This document shows, one piece after another, positions 45,531 through 54,824 of a stretch of DNA of 64,000 bases; the first letter of the stretch is position 1; every line of letters starts with the position of its first letter. The DNA comes from Myotis daubentonii. Its lineage: Eukaryota; Chordata; Mammalia; Chiroptera; Vespertilionidae. The stretch is taken from contig NC_081861.1 in NCBI RefSeq assembly GCF_963259705.1, positions 102,791,726-102,855,725 of the forward strand. Direction: 5' to 3'. A program made the translations under genes and the position numbers. A model generated the notes under the pieces. That model was not told where the DNA came from and searched no databases. It saw only the letters and a program-made list of their open reading frames with translations.

Positions 45531-45811
45531 TGAAGTCCACTTGGAATTAGACCAGCAGTTACTCAAGTGAACTATTGATTTTAGTGTTAGAAGCAGCACT
45601 TGGGAGAAAGAGCTGGAAGCTCCCTATCCTATCCTAGGGTTAATTTTTTGGATCTTCCAGAATTCCCTGGCATATTTTCTTTATCTCTGAAAGAGGAATT
45701 ACTCGAAACTCTCATCAAGCAAAACCTGGGAGAGGAGGTTTGAATACACTACACCAGAGAACACTTTCTGGGGATGAGACATAAGAAAGCTGCCTGCTTA
45801 AAAAGGTATAG

Positions 45812-46023
45812 AGCCCTGGGTTGGCTCAGTGGGTAGAGCATCGGCCTGAGGACTGGGGGGTCTCAGGTTCGATTCCAATCAAGGGCATGTACCTTGGTTG
45901 CGGGCACATCCCCAGTGGAGGGTGTGCAGGAGGCAGCTGGTTGATGCTTCTCTTTCATCGATGTTTCTAGCTCTCTGTCCCTCTCCCTTCCTCTCTGTAA
46001 AAAATCAATACAATATATATTTT
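45812..46023 (+). mobile_element. VES SINE
   Basis: Sense copy: head gccctgggttggctcagtggg, B box ggttcgattcc, tail aaaatcaatacaatatat. Target duplication aaaaaggtatag / aaaaaagatatag (about 45800 and 46024). Confidence 0.93.
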
Positions 46024-46099
46024 AAAAAAGATATAGATAGGAAAGTTGGGGTAGTTCAACATAACCATTGTTTTCCTTGGTCATAGTGATAGTCTAGAA

Positions 46100-46311
46100 C
46101 AATGGTTCTCAACCTGTGGGTCGCGACCCCTTTGACTGTCGAACGACCCTTTCACGGGGTCACCTAAGACCACCCTGCATATCAGATATTTACATTACGA
46201 TTCGTAACAGTAGCAACATTACAGTTATGAAGTAGCAACAAAAATAATTTTATGGTTGGGGGTCACAACATGTGGAACTGTTTTAAAGGGCCAGAAGGTT
46301 GAGAACCACTG
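46100..46311. mobile_element. SPIN hAT transposon, non-autonomous, with intact ends
   Basis: 212 bp with termini caatggttctcaacc and ggttgagaaccactg (one mismatch) and the signature tgtgggtcgcgaccccttt. The 8-bp target duplication gtctagaa is perfect at 46092-46099 and 46312-46319. SPIN elements are known to have entered bats and several other vertebrates by horizontal transfer. No transposase here. Confidence 0.96.
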
Positions 46312-46924
46312 GTCTAGAATAAAGTTTTGTTTTAGTCCCTTCAGTTTAAAGATAAGTAAGGGTTACGATTCAGTACAAAGATAAACATTACTAATGGTAT
46401 CAACAGAGGAGTCCAGAAATTCTGTTCGAATTGCCCTAATATAAGTAAAATTAAAGCATTCATCTAGGCTTCACTTTTATACTGCTTAAGGTCTCTTGTT
46501 CTCTCTTTATTCTAAATTCCAGAATATTGCTGGGTTTTGTGTTGGAAAAGCCACTTCAGACTACACCAATATTTGTTTGATTAATAGCCTTCTGGATACA
46601 TTTTGCCCTCTTTTTTCTCAAACTGGTTTCTCACTTGAATGCTCAGTCCTTAGACTGCTTTTGGAGGCTACGGGAGAAAGTAGAAACAGAGCACTGATTT
46701 GCTTTTCTTTTGCATTGTCTTTCCTAAATAAAGCCAGAAGACTAAACTGTATTGGTTTCTCTGGCTCATCTTCAGGTATCAACTTCCATAAGCAAAAGAT
46801 GAAATCAACATTCCTTCTAACCAAATGCCTCTCTAAATAAAATTGTTCACCCTGTCCCAGGTCCCAATGCCTTGGAGCTGGCCTGTGGGTTAGTGGAGAC
46901 TGGGGTTTCAAGAAAACCCTAACT
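46312..46924. other. No gene recognised
   Basis: An open frame of 114 codons (46496-46840) has no domain and overlaps a minus frame of 104. An AATAAA near 46725 gives the stretch an LTR-like look, but no partner LTR or target duplication is seen. Confidence 0.45.
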
Positions 46925-47110
46925 TCAGTCATATTCTATGAGCCAAACTCTATGCTAGTTACTTCAATACATATTATCTCATTTAGTACTCACAGTGCAA
47001 TACGGCATTATTATTCCTTTTTTAGGTCGAAATAAAATGCCTTTACTAAGGACACCCAGCTAATAAGTAGTGTCACTAGATTGGAATCTGAGTTTGTCAG
47101 ACACCATCTT
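46925..47110 (-). mobile_element. MIR SINE, antisense
   Basis: Complement of the MIR core: ttatctcatttagtactcacag, cattattattcc, acacccagctaataagtag, ttggaatctgag. Diverged ancient copy. Confidence 0.8.
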
Positions 47111-47229
47111 CCTATTTTGGCCACTTGTAAATCCCTTGGGTTAAAAATATAGGCAGCCTAAGAATGGCTTTTCCTTTTTTTAAAGTGATTTTTTCCCCAG
47201 GTTCATGTGTTCTGCCTCTCTGCTGTCTC

Positions 47230-47335
47230 ACTATATATATATTTTTAAAAAATTCTTTATTTTTTAAGGTATTACATATGTCTACTTTCCCCCCCTATTG
47301 ACCTTTTCCCAGCCACTCCCACCCCCAGTGTCTCC
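47230..47335 (-). mobile_element. Very short LINE-1 3' tail, antisense
   Basis: About 100 bp of L1 3'UTR complement (attctttattttttaaggtattacatatg) with C-rich text after it. An extreme 5' truncation. Confidence 0.8.
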
Positions 47336-47650
47336 CTATACTTTTATTCTCTTGTGATTTGTGCTGTGACTCATTGAGATGGGTATGGTCCTCAGTTCTC
47401 TGCTTCCCAGATAATTATACAGAAAGATTGGAACCCAAAAAAGCTACTTCTTTTTTAGTCCCATATAAGTGACCAAAGTAGTATAGCTCAACAGAGCAGC
47501 CTTGGGATAAATGTAAAGGTTGTCTTTTGATCTTCCTAATTTCTTTGCTGTTAATATCTAACCACCTTACAGAAAAATAATGTTGTGCAAACTATTAACC
47601 ATTCATTAGATTGAATTTCTACTCTGTATTCTTTGATTACAACTCTGAGC

Positions 47651-47652
<2 letters not shown>
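47336..47652. other. No gene recognised
   Basis: Single-copy-looking sequence with no repeat or exon identified. Confidence 0.5.
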
Positions 47653-47690
<38 letters not shown>

Positions 47691-47696
47691 TTTTTT
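47653..47696. repeat. (TTTA)n microsatellite, poly(A) tail of the adjacent L1
   Basis: About ten ATTT units at the 3' end of the antisense L1 that follows, evolved from its tail. Confidence 0.92.
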
Positions 47697-48368
47697 ATTG
47701 CTTAAAGTATTACAAAGGGTATTACATATGTGTCCTTTTTTTCCCCCTGCCCTTGACAATCTCCTGGACTCCCCTACCCCCCAGTGTCTTATGTCCATTG
47801 GTTATGCTTATATGCATGCATACAAGTCCTTTGGTTGATCTCTTACCCCCCTCCCTCCTGCCCCCCAACCCTCCCTGGCCTTCCTGCTGCAGTTTGACAA
47901 TCTGTTTGAGGCAGCTCTGCCTATGTATCTATTATTGTTCAAAAGTTTATAATGGTCTCTATTATCCATGAATGAGTGAGATCATGTGGTATTTTTCCTT
48001 CATTGACTGGCTTATTTCACTTAGCATAATGCTCTCCAGTTCCATCCATGCCGTTGCAAATGGTAAGAGTTCCTTCTTTTTTACAGCAGCATAGTATTCC
48101 ATCATGTAGATGTACCACAGTTTTCTAATCCATTCATCTACTGATGGGTACTTAGGCTGTTTCCAGATCTTAGCTATGGTGAATTGTGCTGCTATGAACA
48201 TATGGGTGCATATATCCTTTCTGATTGGTGTTTCTGGTTTCTTGGGATATATTCCTAGAAGTAGGATCACAGGGTCAAATGGGTGTTCCATTTTTAGTTT
48301 TTTGAGGAAACTCCATACTGTCTTCCATAATGGCTGCACCAGTCTGCATTCCCACCAGCAGTGCACGA
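47697..48368 (-). mobile_element. LINE-1, 5'-truncated, antisense, with readable ORF2 end
   Basis: Target duplication tacaactctgagc lies on both sides (about 47639 and 48370). Its ORF2 C-terminus is open from about 48368 to 47965 and contains [17 protein letters not shown] and the terminal MEYYAAVKKKELLPFA region. The cysteine-rich motif is cut at the 5' truncation, so no enzyme could be made. It looks recent. Confidence 0.93.
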
Positions 48369-48868
48369 GTACAACTCTGAGCTTTGTCCATGCAAGTTTA
48401 GTCATAGGTTTGTTTTTATGTTTTGGGGGGTTTCATTTGGTATAGATATCTGTTCACAATCTGAAAAAAATAGACAAATTATTGACTAAATGTATTCACA
48501 GCATATTTTATTTTATTTTTTTTTAATTAAATCTTTATTGTTCAGATTATTACATTTGTTCCCTTTTTTTCCCCCCCATAACTCCCCTCCTCCCAGTTCC
48601 CGCCCCACCCTCCGCCCTCACTCCCCACCCACTGTCCTCATCCATAGGTGCACGATTTTTGTCCAGTCTCTTCCCACATCTCCCACACCCCTTTCCCCCC
48701 CAAGAATAGTCAGTCCATTCCCTTTCTATGTCCCTGATTCTATTATAATCAACAGTTCATTCTTTTCATCAGATTATTTATTCACTTGATTCTTAGATTC
48801 ACTTGTTGATAGATGCATATTTGTTGTTCATAATTTGTATCTTTACCTTTTTCTTCCTCTTCCTCTTC

Positions 48869-49717
48869 TTAAAGGATACCTTTCAGCATTTCATATAATC
48901 CTGGTTTGGTGGTGATGAACTCCTTTAGCTTTTCCTTATCTGTGAAGCTCTTTATCTGACCTTCAATTCTGAATGATAGCTTTGCTGGATAAAGTAATCT
49001 TGGTTGTAGGTTCTTGGTATTCATCACTTTGAATATTTCTTGCCACTCCCTTCTGGCCTGTAAAGTTTCTGTTGAGAAATCAGCTGACAGTCGTATGGGT
49101 ATTCCCTTGTAGGTAACTGAGTTTTTTTCTCTTGCTGTTTTTAAGATTCTCTCTTTATCTTTTGCTCTTGGCATTTTAATGATGATGTGTCTTGGTGTGG
49201 TCCTCTTTGGATTCCTTTTGTTTGGGGTTCTCTGCGCTTCCTGGACCTGTAAGTCTATTTCTTTCACCAGGTGGGGGAAGTTTTCTGTCATTATTTCTTC
49301 AAATAGGTTTTCAATATCTTGCTCTCTCTCATCTTCTGGCACCCCTATAATTCTGATGTTGGTACGCTTGAAGCTGTCCCAGCGGCTCCTTACACTATCC
49401 TCGCATTTTTGGATTCTTTTTTCATTTTGCTTTTCCGGTTGGATGTTTTTTGCTTCCTCGCATTTCAAATCATTGACTTGATTCTTGCGCTCCTCTGGTC
49501 TGCTGTCGGGTGTCTGTATAATATTCGTTATTTCAGTCCGTGTGTGCTTAATTTCTAGTTGTTTCCCCAATATAAGATCGAGGGTCTTATTAGTTTTCGT
49601 GTAGATCTCATTAAGTTTATCGGCAGCTTCTAAACAGTTCTTGAGAGACCTTAAAAGTGTGGTTCTGAACTCTATTTCTTCCATTGACAATTTTGTCCTA
49701 TTTCTTTGTCTCCGCAT
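48869..49717 (-). CDS. Intact L1-type ORF1 protein, second HAL1-like copy
   Basis: 282 residues with the same coiled coil, RRM and C-terminal domain as the copy at 21887-22735. Seven differences by direct comparison: V32A, N52K, R54L, L112R, M154I, R162Q, R198K. The start ATG and TAA are in the same context (aatgcggagacaaag; ctttaagaag). L112R lies in the otherwise constant RSLWDSF stretch and could affect folding. There is no ORF2 downstream. Expression is unknown. Confidence 0.93.
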   Translation of the reverse strand: MRRQRNRTKLSMEEIEFRTTLLRSLKNCLEAADKLNEIYTKTNKTLDLILGKQLEIKHTRTEITNIIQTPDSRPEERKNQVNDLKCEEAKNIQPEKQNEKRIQKCEDSVRSRWDSFKRTNIRIIGVPEDEREQDIENLFEEIMTENFPHLVKEIDLQVQEAQRTPNKRNPKRTTPRHIIIKMPRAKDKERILKTAREKNSVTYKGIPIRLSADFSTETLQARREWQEIFKVMNTKNLQPRLLYPAKLSFRIEGQIKSFTDKEKLKEFITTKPGLYEMLKGIL

Positions 49718-50399
49718 TTTGTTATGCTTCCTTGGTGCACCCCCTAGTGGTCTTTGTTCGAAGTCTTATAGATAAATCTTGATTGTTGTAGCAAATTCCA
49801 GGGAGGGTTTGACCTCCAGGCCAAGTGGCTATGAGAATCAGCTGTGTCAGCAGTGAGAGAACTTCTGTCCTCTAGGGAGGTGCTAATCTAGCCTTTGCCT
49901 GAGGCTATCCGGCAAATGCCTCTGTGCAGGGCGTGGGCAGGGCGGGTCGCACAGGATCAACAGGGTGGGCCAGAGAGAGCAGTTATGGCGGCTCTCAGTC
50001 CTGTCCCCAGGGGCTCTGCCTGTCTGAGTCCCAGCACCCGCAGCAAAGCTGGGAGAGAAAGCTGCACTCGCTCTGACCGAAGCCAGACAGTCCCGCTTCT
50101 CCCGTTTGAGTCTGGGTCCCTAAAGACTCGCCCGGATCTGGAGCTCAGAGTCTGCGACTCCCTCCCGATTGAAAACGCCAACCGCGCCCTCCGCCGCCAG
50201 CCCGCTCCGCACACTCCGCACCTCAGAATTTGACTTCAGCACTGCGCCTCCTCTGAGTGTCCGTATGCGTTTCTCTTTCCTCCTAGTTGTAGGACTTCAC
50301 TCAGCCAGCGTTCCTGTGGTTCTGGGTGATGTCCGTTCCGTGTTTTAGTTTCACTTTTGAAGTAGTTGTTCAAAGCAGCAAACTCCGGCGTTAACCTAT

Positions 50400-50410
50400 G
50401 CCGCCATCTT
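50400..50410 (-). promoter_or_regulatory. YY1-like site at the retroposon 5' end
   Basis: The complement reads AAGATGGCGGC at the same distance from the 5' end as in the sister element. Likely initiator-associated site, inferred from L1. Confidence 0.65.
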
Positions 50411-50885
50411 GGTTCTCCTCATATCAATTCTCACAGCATATTTTAGATGGTAACAATTTTACACATAATGTCATGTAATCTCTTTTTGCTGATGACAGGA
50501 AAACAAGGAGGAAGGTAGGAATTGCCCAAGATCAAACACTGAATAACAACCCCCCCCCCCGCCCAATTTTCAATCCAGTGGGATTTCTACTGTTAAAACA
50601 GTGCTCAATGTGCATTTACTGATTATTTCATAATTGATTGGCAGTCATGAGGAAGGTAGGTCTTTGTAGTAACCCAAAGAATATTATGTAGGAAATAGTA
50701 TAGTACAGGTATGCCTCAAATATATTGCAGGTTTGGTTCCAGACCACTGCAATGAAATGAATATTGCAATAAAGCTAATCTCACAAATATTTTGGTTTTT
50801 CAGTGCATATTAGAGCTATATTTACATTACAGTGTCGTCTATTGAGTATACAATAGCATTACATCTAAAAAAAAAATGTAGGTAC

Positions 50886-52988
50886 GTGCTGCCAGACTCT
50901 TTGTTGGTATGTACCCTTCTATAGAAGTAAAGATACTTGCCTTGCTGCCTGGCTCCAGAGTATGCTTTGTGTTCTACCAGGATCCCTGATTTTGGGGGTT
51001 CCCCTTATTTCTAACAATTTGGGGGCTTGTCTGGGATTCTGTTTGTTGCTATGGGGGGCCATTGGACCCCTCTTCTGAGGAGGTGCACCCCGCTGCCAAG
51101 TTGCAGTGGCTTCAGTGAGGAGGGACAGCCATTACAGCCCAGGACTACTAAGAGCTCAGGATCGAGAGTCAGCCATCAACGTGGGAAGGGCCCAAACAAG
51201 CAAGAACAGCAGCAATCAGGTAACCTCATGCATGAGCCAAGGTGGGAATTGGACTGAGAACTACTTTGGTAATTGGGTATCCCTAGAGGTCGGGTATATG
51301 AGACTGGGATGTGTTTCGGACATAAAGTGGGTGTGGAGTTCTTACCTGCAGTCCTGTGCTCCCGTGAGGGAAGTGGCCAGGGAGGGACAAAGTGGATCTT
51401 TAGGGGTGAAAGAAATCTCCAATATGGGAGGTTGAGCACATAGTCACAAGGGACTCTCAGGGAGTGCAAGAAATCTCCAATATGGGGGATTAAGCACAGT
51501 GTGAAAAATCTCCATCATGGGAGGTGAACACATAGTCACAAGGGACTTTCTGAGGATGGGAAACAAGAATTCTAGGCTTAGGGAATACAAATAGCCCATT
51601 GGGAGAATGCTAAGGTTCTGGAGAAGGGCAGACCCTGAACCAGGGACAGGAGACATTGGGCTGCTTTGGTGATTTTTTATGCAGGGCATTCTGTGGTGTC
51701 TGTGGGTTATGCATGCCTGTATAAGAGTGTTTCTGTTGTGTGTTTTTTTGTGTGTGTCTTTGTTGTTGCTTTAATTTCTTTAAAGATGGGGCACATTCCA
51801 CTTTTGGGGAGCCAAGCTATTGTGGTGAGGCTGAACACATGGCAGAAATGGCAGGAATGTCTCAGCAGCTGCTGAGAATTCTTAATCTTGGGAACTCTTC
51901 TTGCTTTCCCTCTTAGGATGTCAGCCGCCAGAAACTCTTAGCTAGTGATATTTCTTCTCTGTGTGTCTGTAATGTAATTTTGGTTATCTTTTGGGGACAT
52001 AGGTTTTGCTCTTCACTTGTTTATGATTATAGGGATAAAGATTACATGGGGAAGTAGGGATTATAAGCATGGGGAAGTAAATAATGTGGGCTAGAGTGGG
52101 ACATTATTGTTTGGACAACAAGGCTAATGTTTTCATGATGGTTGGCAGTTCTTGAATGAGAATCCAAGGTTGATTCCCAGGTCCCAGGGGCATACAATTC
52201 CCAGATTTTTGTTCCTAACATTTGGAGGAGCCGATTTTCAGAAGTACCCTCCAACAGGCTGTAAAATGCAGTTGGGGCCCACTACCATTTTTTAAAGAAG
52301 AATAAAGCTGTGAGTAATCTCTGTTACAAAATTTGTCAAGAAAATTCCTTGGGTAATAATAATTGGTTTTAAAATCTCAGAGTTGTTAAGACATACTAAA
52401 TAGATATAACTAAAACAAAGGGTTTATGATAAAACTTTTCAGTGATAGCTATATATGCCTAAACATAGTTTTCCAAAGTTTTTGGTAACTTAAAATTTGG
52501 AGTTTGCTGAGTTAAATGGCGAAAATTATTAAATACCAGGGTATTTTGAAATAACAGGTACTGAAATATTAATCTGAGTGTGCCTTATATGGAGAACCTA
52601 GAGGATGGATTTGAATCTGTTAATGAATAAGTCTTGTATTTTATTTGAAATATCTCTTAAAATGTAAATATATTGCTAATCTGAGGAATGTTAATTACTT
52701 ACATGTCACCTAAAGATTAAGGTTTCTAAGGGTTAAGAATTCTAATTGGAAATAAATTATAGTTTTGGTGTCATTTTGAAGGAAAAGAGTGGGTTCTGAA
52801 AGTTGTAAGGTTTGTGAGGAAGAATAACGCTTGTAGAAAGAAATATTGAAAGGAAGTTATATAAATTACACATGCCAGTAAGCCAGGATAAGTAGAATAG
52901 GGAAACTGAGATGGTTAAACAGCAATTTGGAACTATCTAGTAAATCTCCCCTCCCCCCCCAAAATTAAAAAAAAATAATTAAAAAAAC
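50886..52988 (+). mobile_element. Gammaretrovirus-like (class I) ERV piece, possibly a processed copy
   Basis: The sequence runs from a short LTR-like end (to about 51016) through a tRNA-Pro-type PBS (51020-51037) and a long leader to a possible gag start (ATG 51786, followed by a Gly codon as in myristoylated Gag). The frame closes after about 30 codons. The rest is AT-rich and unreadable. It ends in an A-rich run (52961-52988). Flanks 50867-50885 and 52989-53007 match at 16 of 19 bases, much longer than retroviral integrase leaves. No second LTR is seen. Confidence 0.75.
51020..51037 (+). other. Primer binding site, tRNA-Pro type
   Basis: TGGGGGCTTGTCTGGGAT follows the LTR-like end ttctaaca. 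It agrees with the proline-tRNA site of gammaretroviruses except for two C-to-T changes, both at CpG positions and so probably decay. Confidence 0.85.
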
Positions 52989-53440
52989 AAAAAAATAATG
53001 TATATACTTTACTCAAGTAATACTTTACTATTAAAAATGCTAGCAATCATCTGAGCCTTTAGCAAGTCAGAATTATTTTGCTGCTTGTGGGTCTTACCTA
53101 CAATTTATAAAAAAACATAGTGTCTGTGAAACACAATTAAAAGAGGTATGCTTGTACTAAGCAAGAATTAAAAGCATGCATGTCTATAAGTAAGTCTGAT
53201 GTTCAGCTGATTACATCAATATGGTTGTACTAGTTATATTAAGCAGAAGTTCATTCTCATTGTTAAATGTCTATGACATATTGATTGTGAAAAATTTTTG
53301 AATGTCAATCCTGGCTACAGCTCTTAAGCAGAAAATGTAAATGAGAGAGGTGGGTCATGTGAATATTTTCAAATTGAAAGGCATTAAGGCGAATAACTTT
53401 TTTTTTTTAATGTGATGAGGTAGCAGGTTGGCAAACTTTA

Positions 53441-53985
53441 TTTATTTTTTAAAAACTTATTTTATTGTTTAAAGTATTAAAAATGTCCTCCTTTTTTCCC
53501 ATTGATGACTCACGCTCCCCATTCTAATCCCCTCCCTAGGCCTTCACCCCACTATAGTCTGTGCCCGTGGGCTACGCATATATGCATGTAAGTTCTTTGG
53601 TTGATCTGTTCTATCCCCTCCTTCCTTCAGAGGATTCTTAGTCTTGCATGCTTCCATAACTCGAGCTATTTTGTCGGTTTATTTTGTTCATTAAATTCCA
53701 CATATAAGTGAGATGATGTGATACTTGCCTTTCTCTGGCTGACTTATTTCAGTTAGCATAATACTTGCTAGGTCCGACCATGCTGTCTCAAAGGGTAAGA
53801 GGTCCTTCTATTTTACAGTTGCATAGGATTCAATGGTGTAAATGTACCACAGCATTTTTTTTTTTTTATTCACTCATCTACTGATGGGCACTTGGGCTGT
53901 TTCCAGATCTTAGCTATTGTAAATTATACTGCTATGAACATAGGTGTGCATATATTCTTTCTGATTGGTATTTCAGGTTTATTTT
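53441..53985 (-). mobile_element. LINE-1 3' end, antisense
   Basis: 3'UTR and ORF2-end complement from cttattttattgtttaaagt to ttctttctgattggtatttcaggttt, where a second L1 tail cuts in. Confidence 0.85.
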
Positions 53986-54590
53986 AAAAATCTTTATTAT
54001 TGAAAATGTTACATATGTCCCCCTTATTTCCCCATTGGCCCCTTCAGCCCCCCCCAAGGCCTACACCACCGTATTGTCTGTGTCCATGGGTTATGCATAT
54101 ATGCATACTAGTTCTTTGGTTGATCGCTTTCCTCCCACCAATCTACTCCCACCTTCCCTCTGAGGTTCAACAGTCTGTTCCCTGCTTCTATGTCTCTGGA
54201 TCGATTTTGTTCAACAGCTTTTTTGTTCATTAAATTCCACATATGAGTGATATCATGTGATACTTGTCTTTGACCAGCTTATTTACCTTAGTATAATACT
54301 CTCTATGTTCCTCCATGCTGTCTCAAAATTTATTTTTAATTTTTACTGCTGAATATTATTCCATGGTATAATTGTACCACAGTGTTTTATCCATTCATCT
54401 ACAGATGGGAACTTGGGCTGTTTCTAGAAGTTAGCTACTGTAAATTGCGCCGCTATGAACCTAAGGTTGCATACATTCATTTTGATTGGTGTTTCAGGTT
54501 TCTTAGGATATATTCTTAGAAGTGGGATCACTGGGTCAAATGGCAGTTCCATATTTAATTTTATGAGGAAACTCCATAAGTATTTTTAAT
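53986..54590 (-). mobile_element. LINE-1 3' end, antisense, nested in the previous one
   Basis: A second copy of the same L1 region (aatctttattattgaaaatg on the left) ending near gaggaaactccataag. The pair at 53441 and 53986 reads as a direct duplication but results from two insertions. Confidence 0.82.
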
Positions 54591-54604
54591 TATAAAAAAT
54601 TCTT

Positions 54605-54820
54605 GCCCTAACCGGTTTGGCTCAGTGGATAGAGCGTCGGTCTGTGGACTGAAAGGCCCAGGTTCGATTCCTGTCAAGGGCATGTACCTTGGTTGCGGAC
54701 ACATCCCCAGTAGGGGGTGTGCAGGAGGCAGCTGATCGATGTTTCTCTCTCATCAATGTTTCTAACTCTCTATCCCTCTCCCTTCTTCTCTGTAAAAAAA
54801 ATCAATAAAATAGATTAAAA
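54605..54820 (+). mobile_element. VES SINE, well preserved
   Basis: Sense copy: head gccctaaccggtttggctcag, B box ggttcgattcc, tail aaaaatcaataaaatagatt. Target duplication aaaaaattctt at 54594-54604 and near 54820-54830. Confidence 0.95.
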
Positions 54821-54824
54821 AAAA

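Larger units (their letters stand above)
48511..50430 (-). mobile_element. ORF1-only L1 derivative (HAL1-like), full length, antisense
   Basis: Mirror of the element at 21171-23119: 3' end aattaaatctttattgttcag on the left, G-rich (here C-rich) 3'UTR, intact ORF1, then a 5'UTR to gccgccatcttggttctcctc on the right. Target duplication tcacagcatatttta lies at 48496-48510 and 50431-50445. The similarity in every segment, UTRs included, shows a common master rather than independent ORF2 deletions. Confidence 0.95.
50704..53158. mobile_element. Tigger1-type transposon remnant, split in two
   Basis: The left part (50704-50885) starts acaggtatgcctcaaatatattg and runs to the A-run. The right part (about 53000-53158) runs from atgctagcaatcatctgagcc to aaaagaggtatgcttgta. 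The ends are inverted repeats of one element, separated by the 2.1-kb retrovirus-like insertion. Confidence 0.85.

Noticed and set aside
46496..46840. 114-codon plus frame, possible gene or LTR
   Set aside because: No domain, opposite-strand frame of similar length, and no LTR partner or target duplication.
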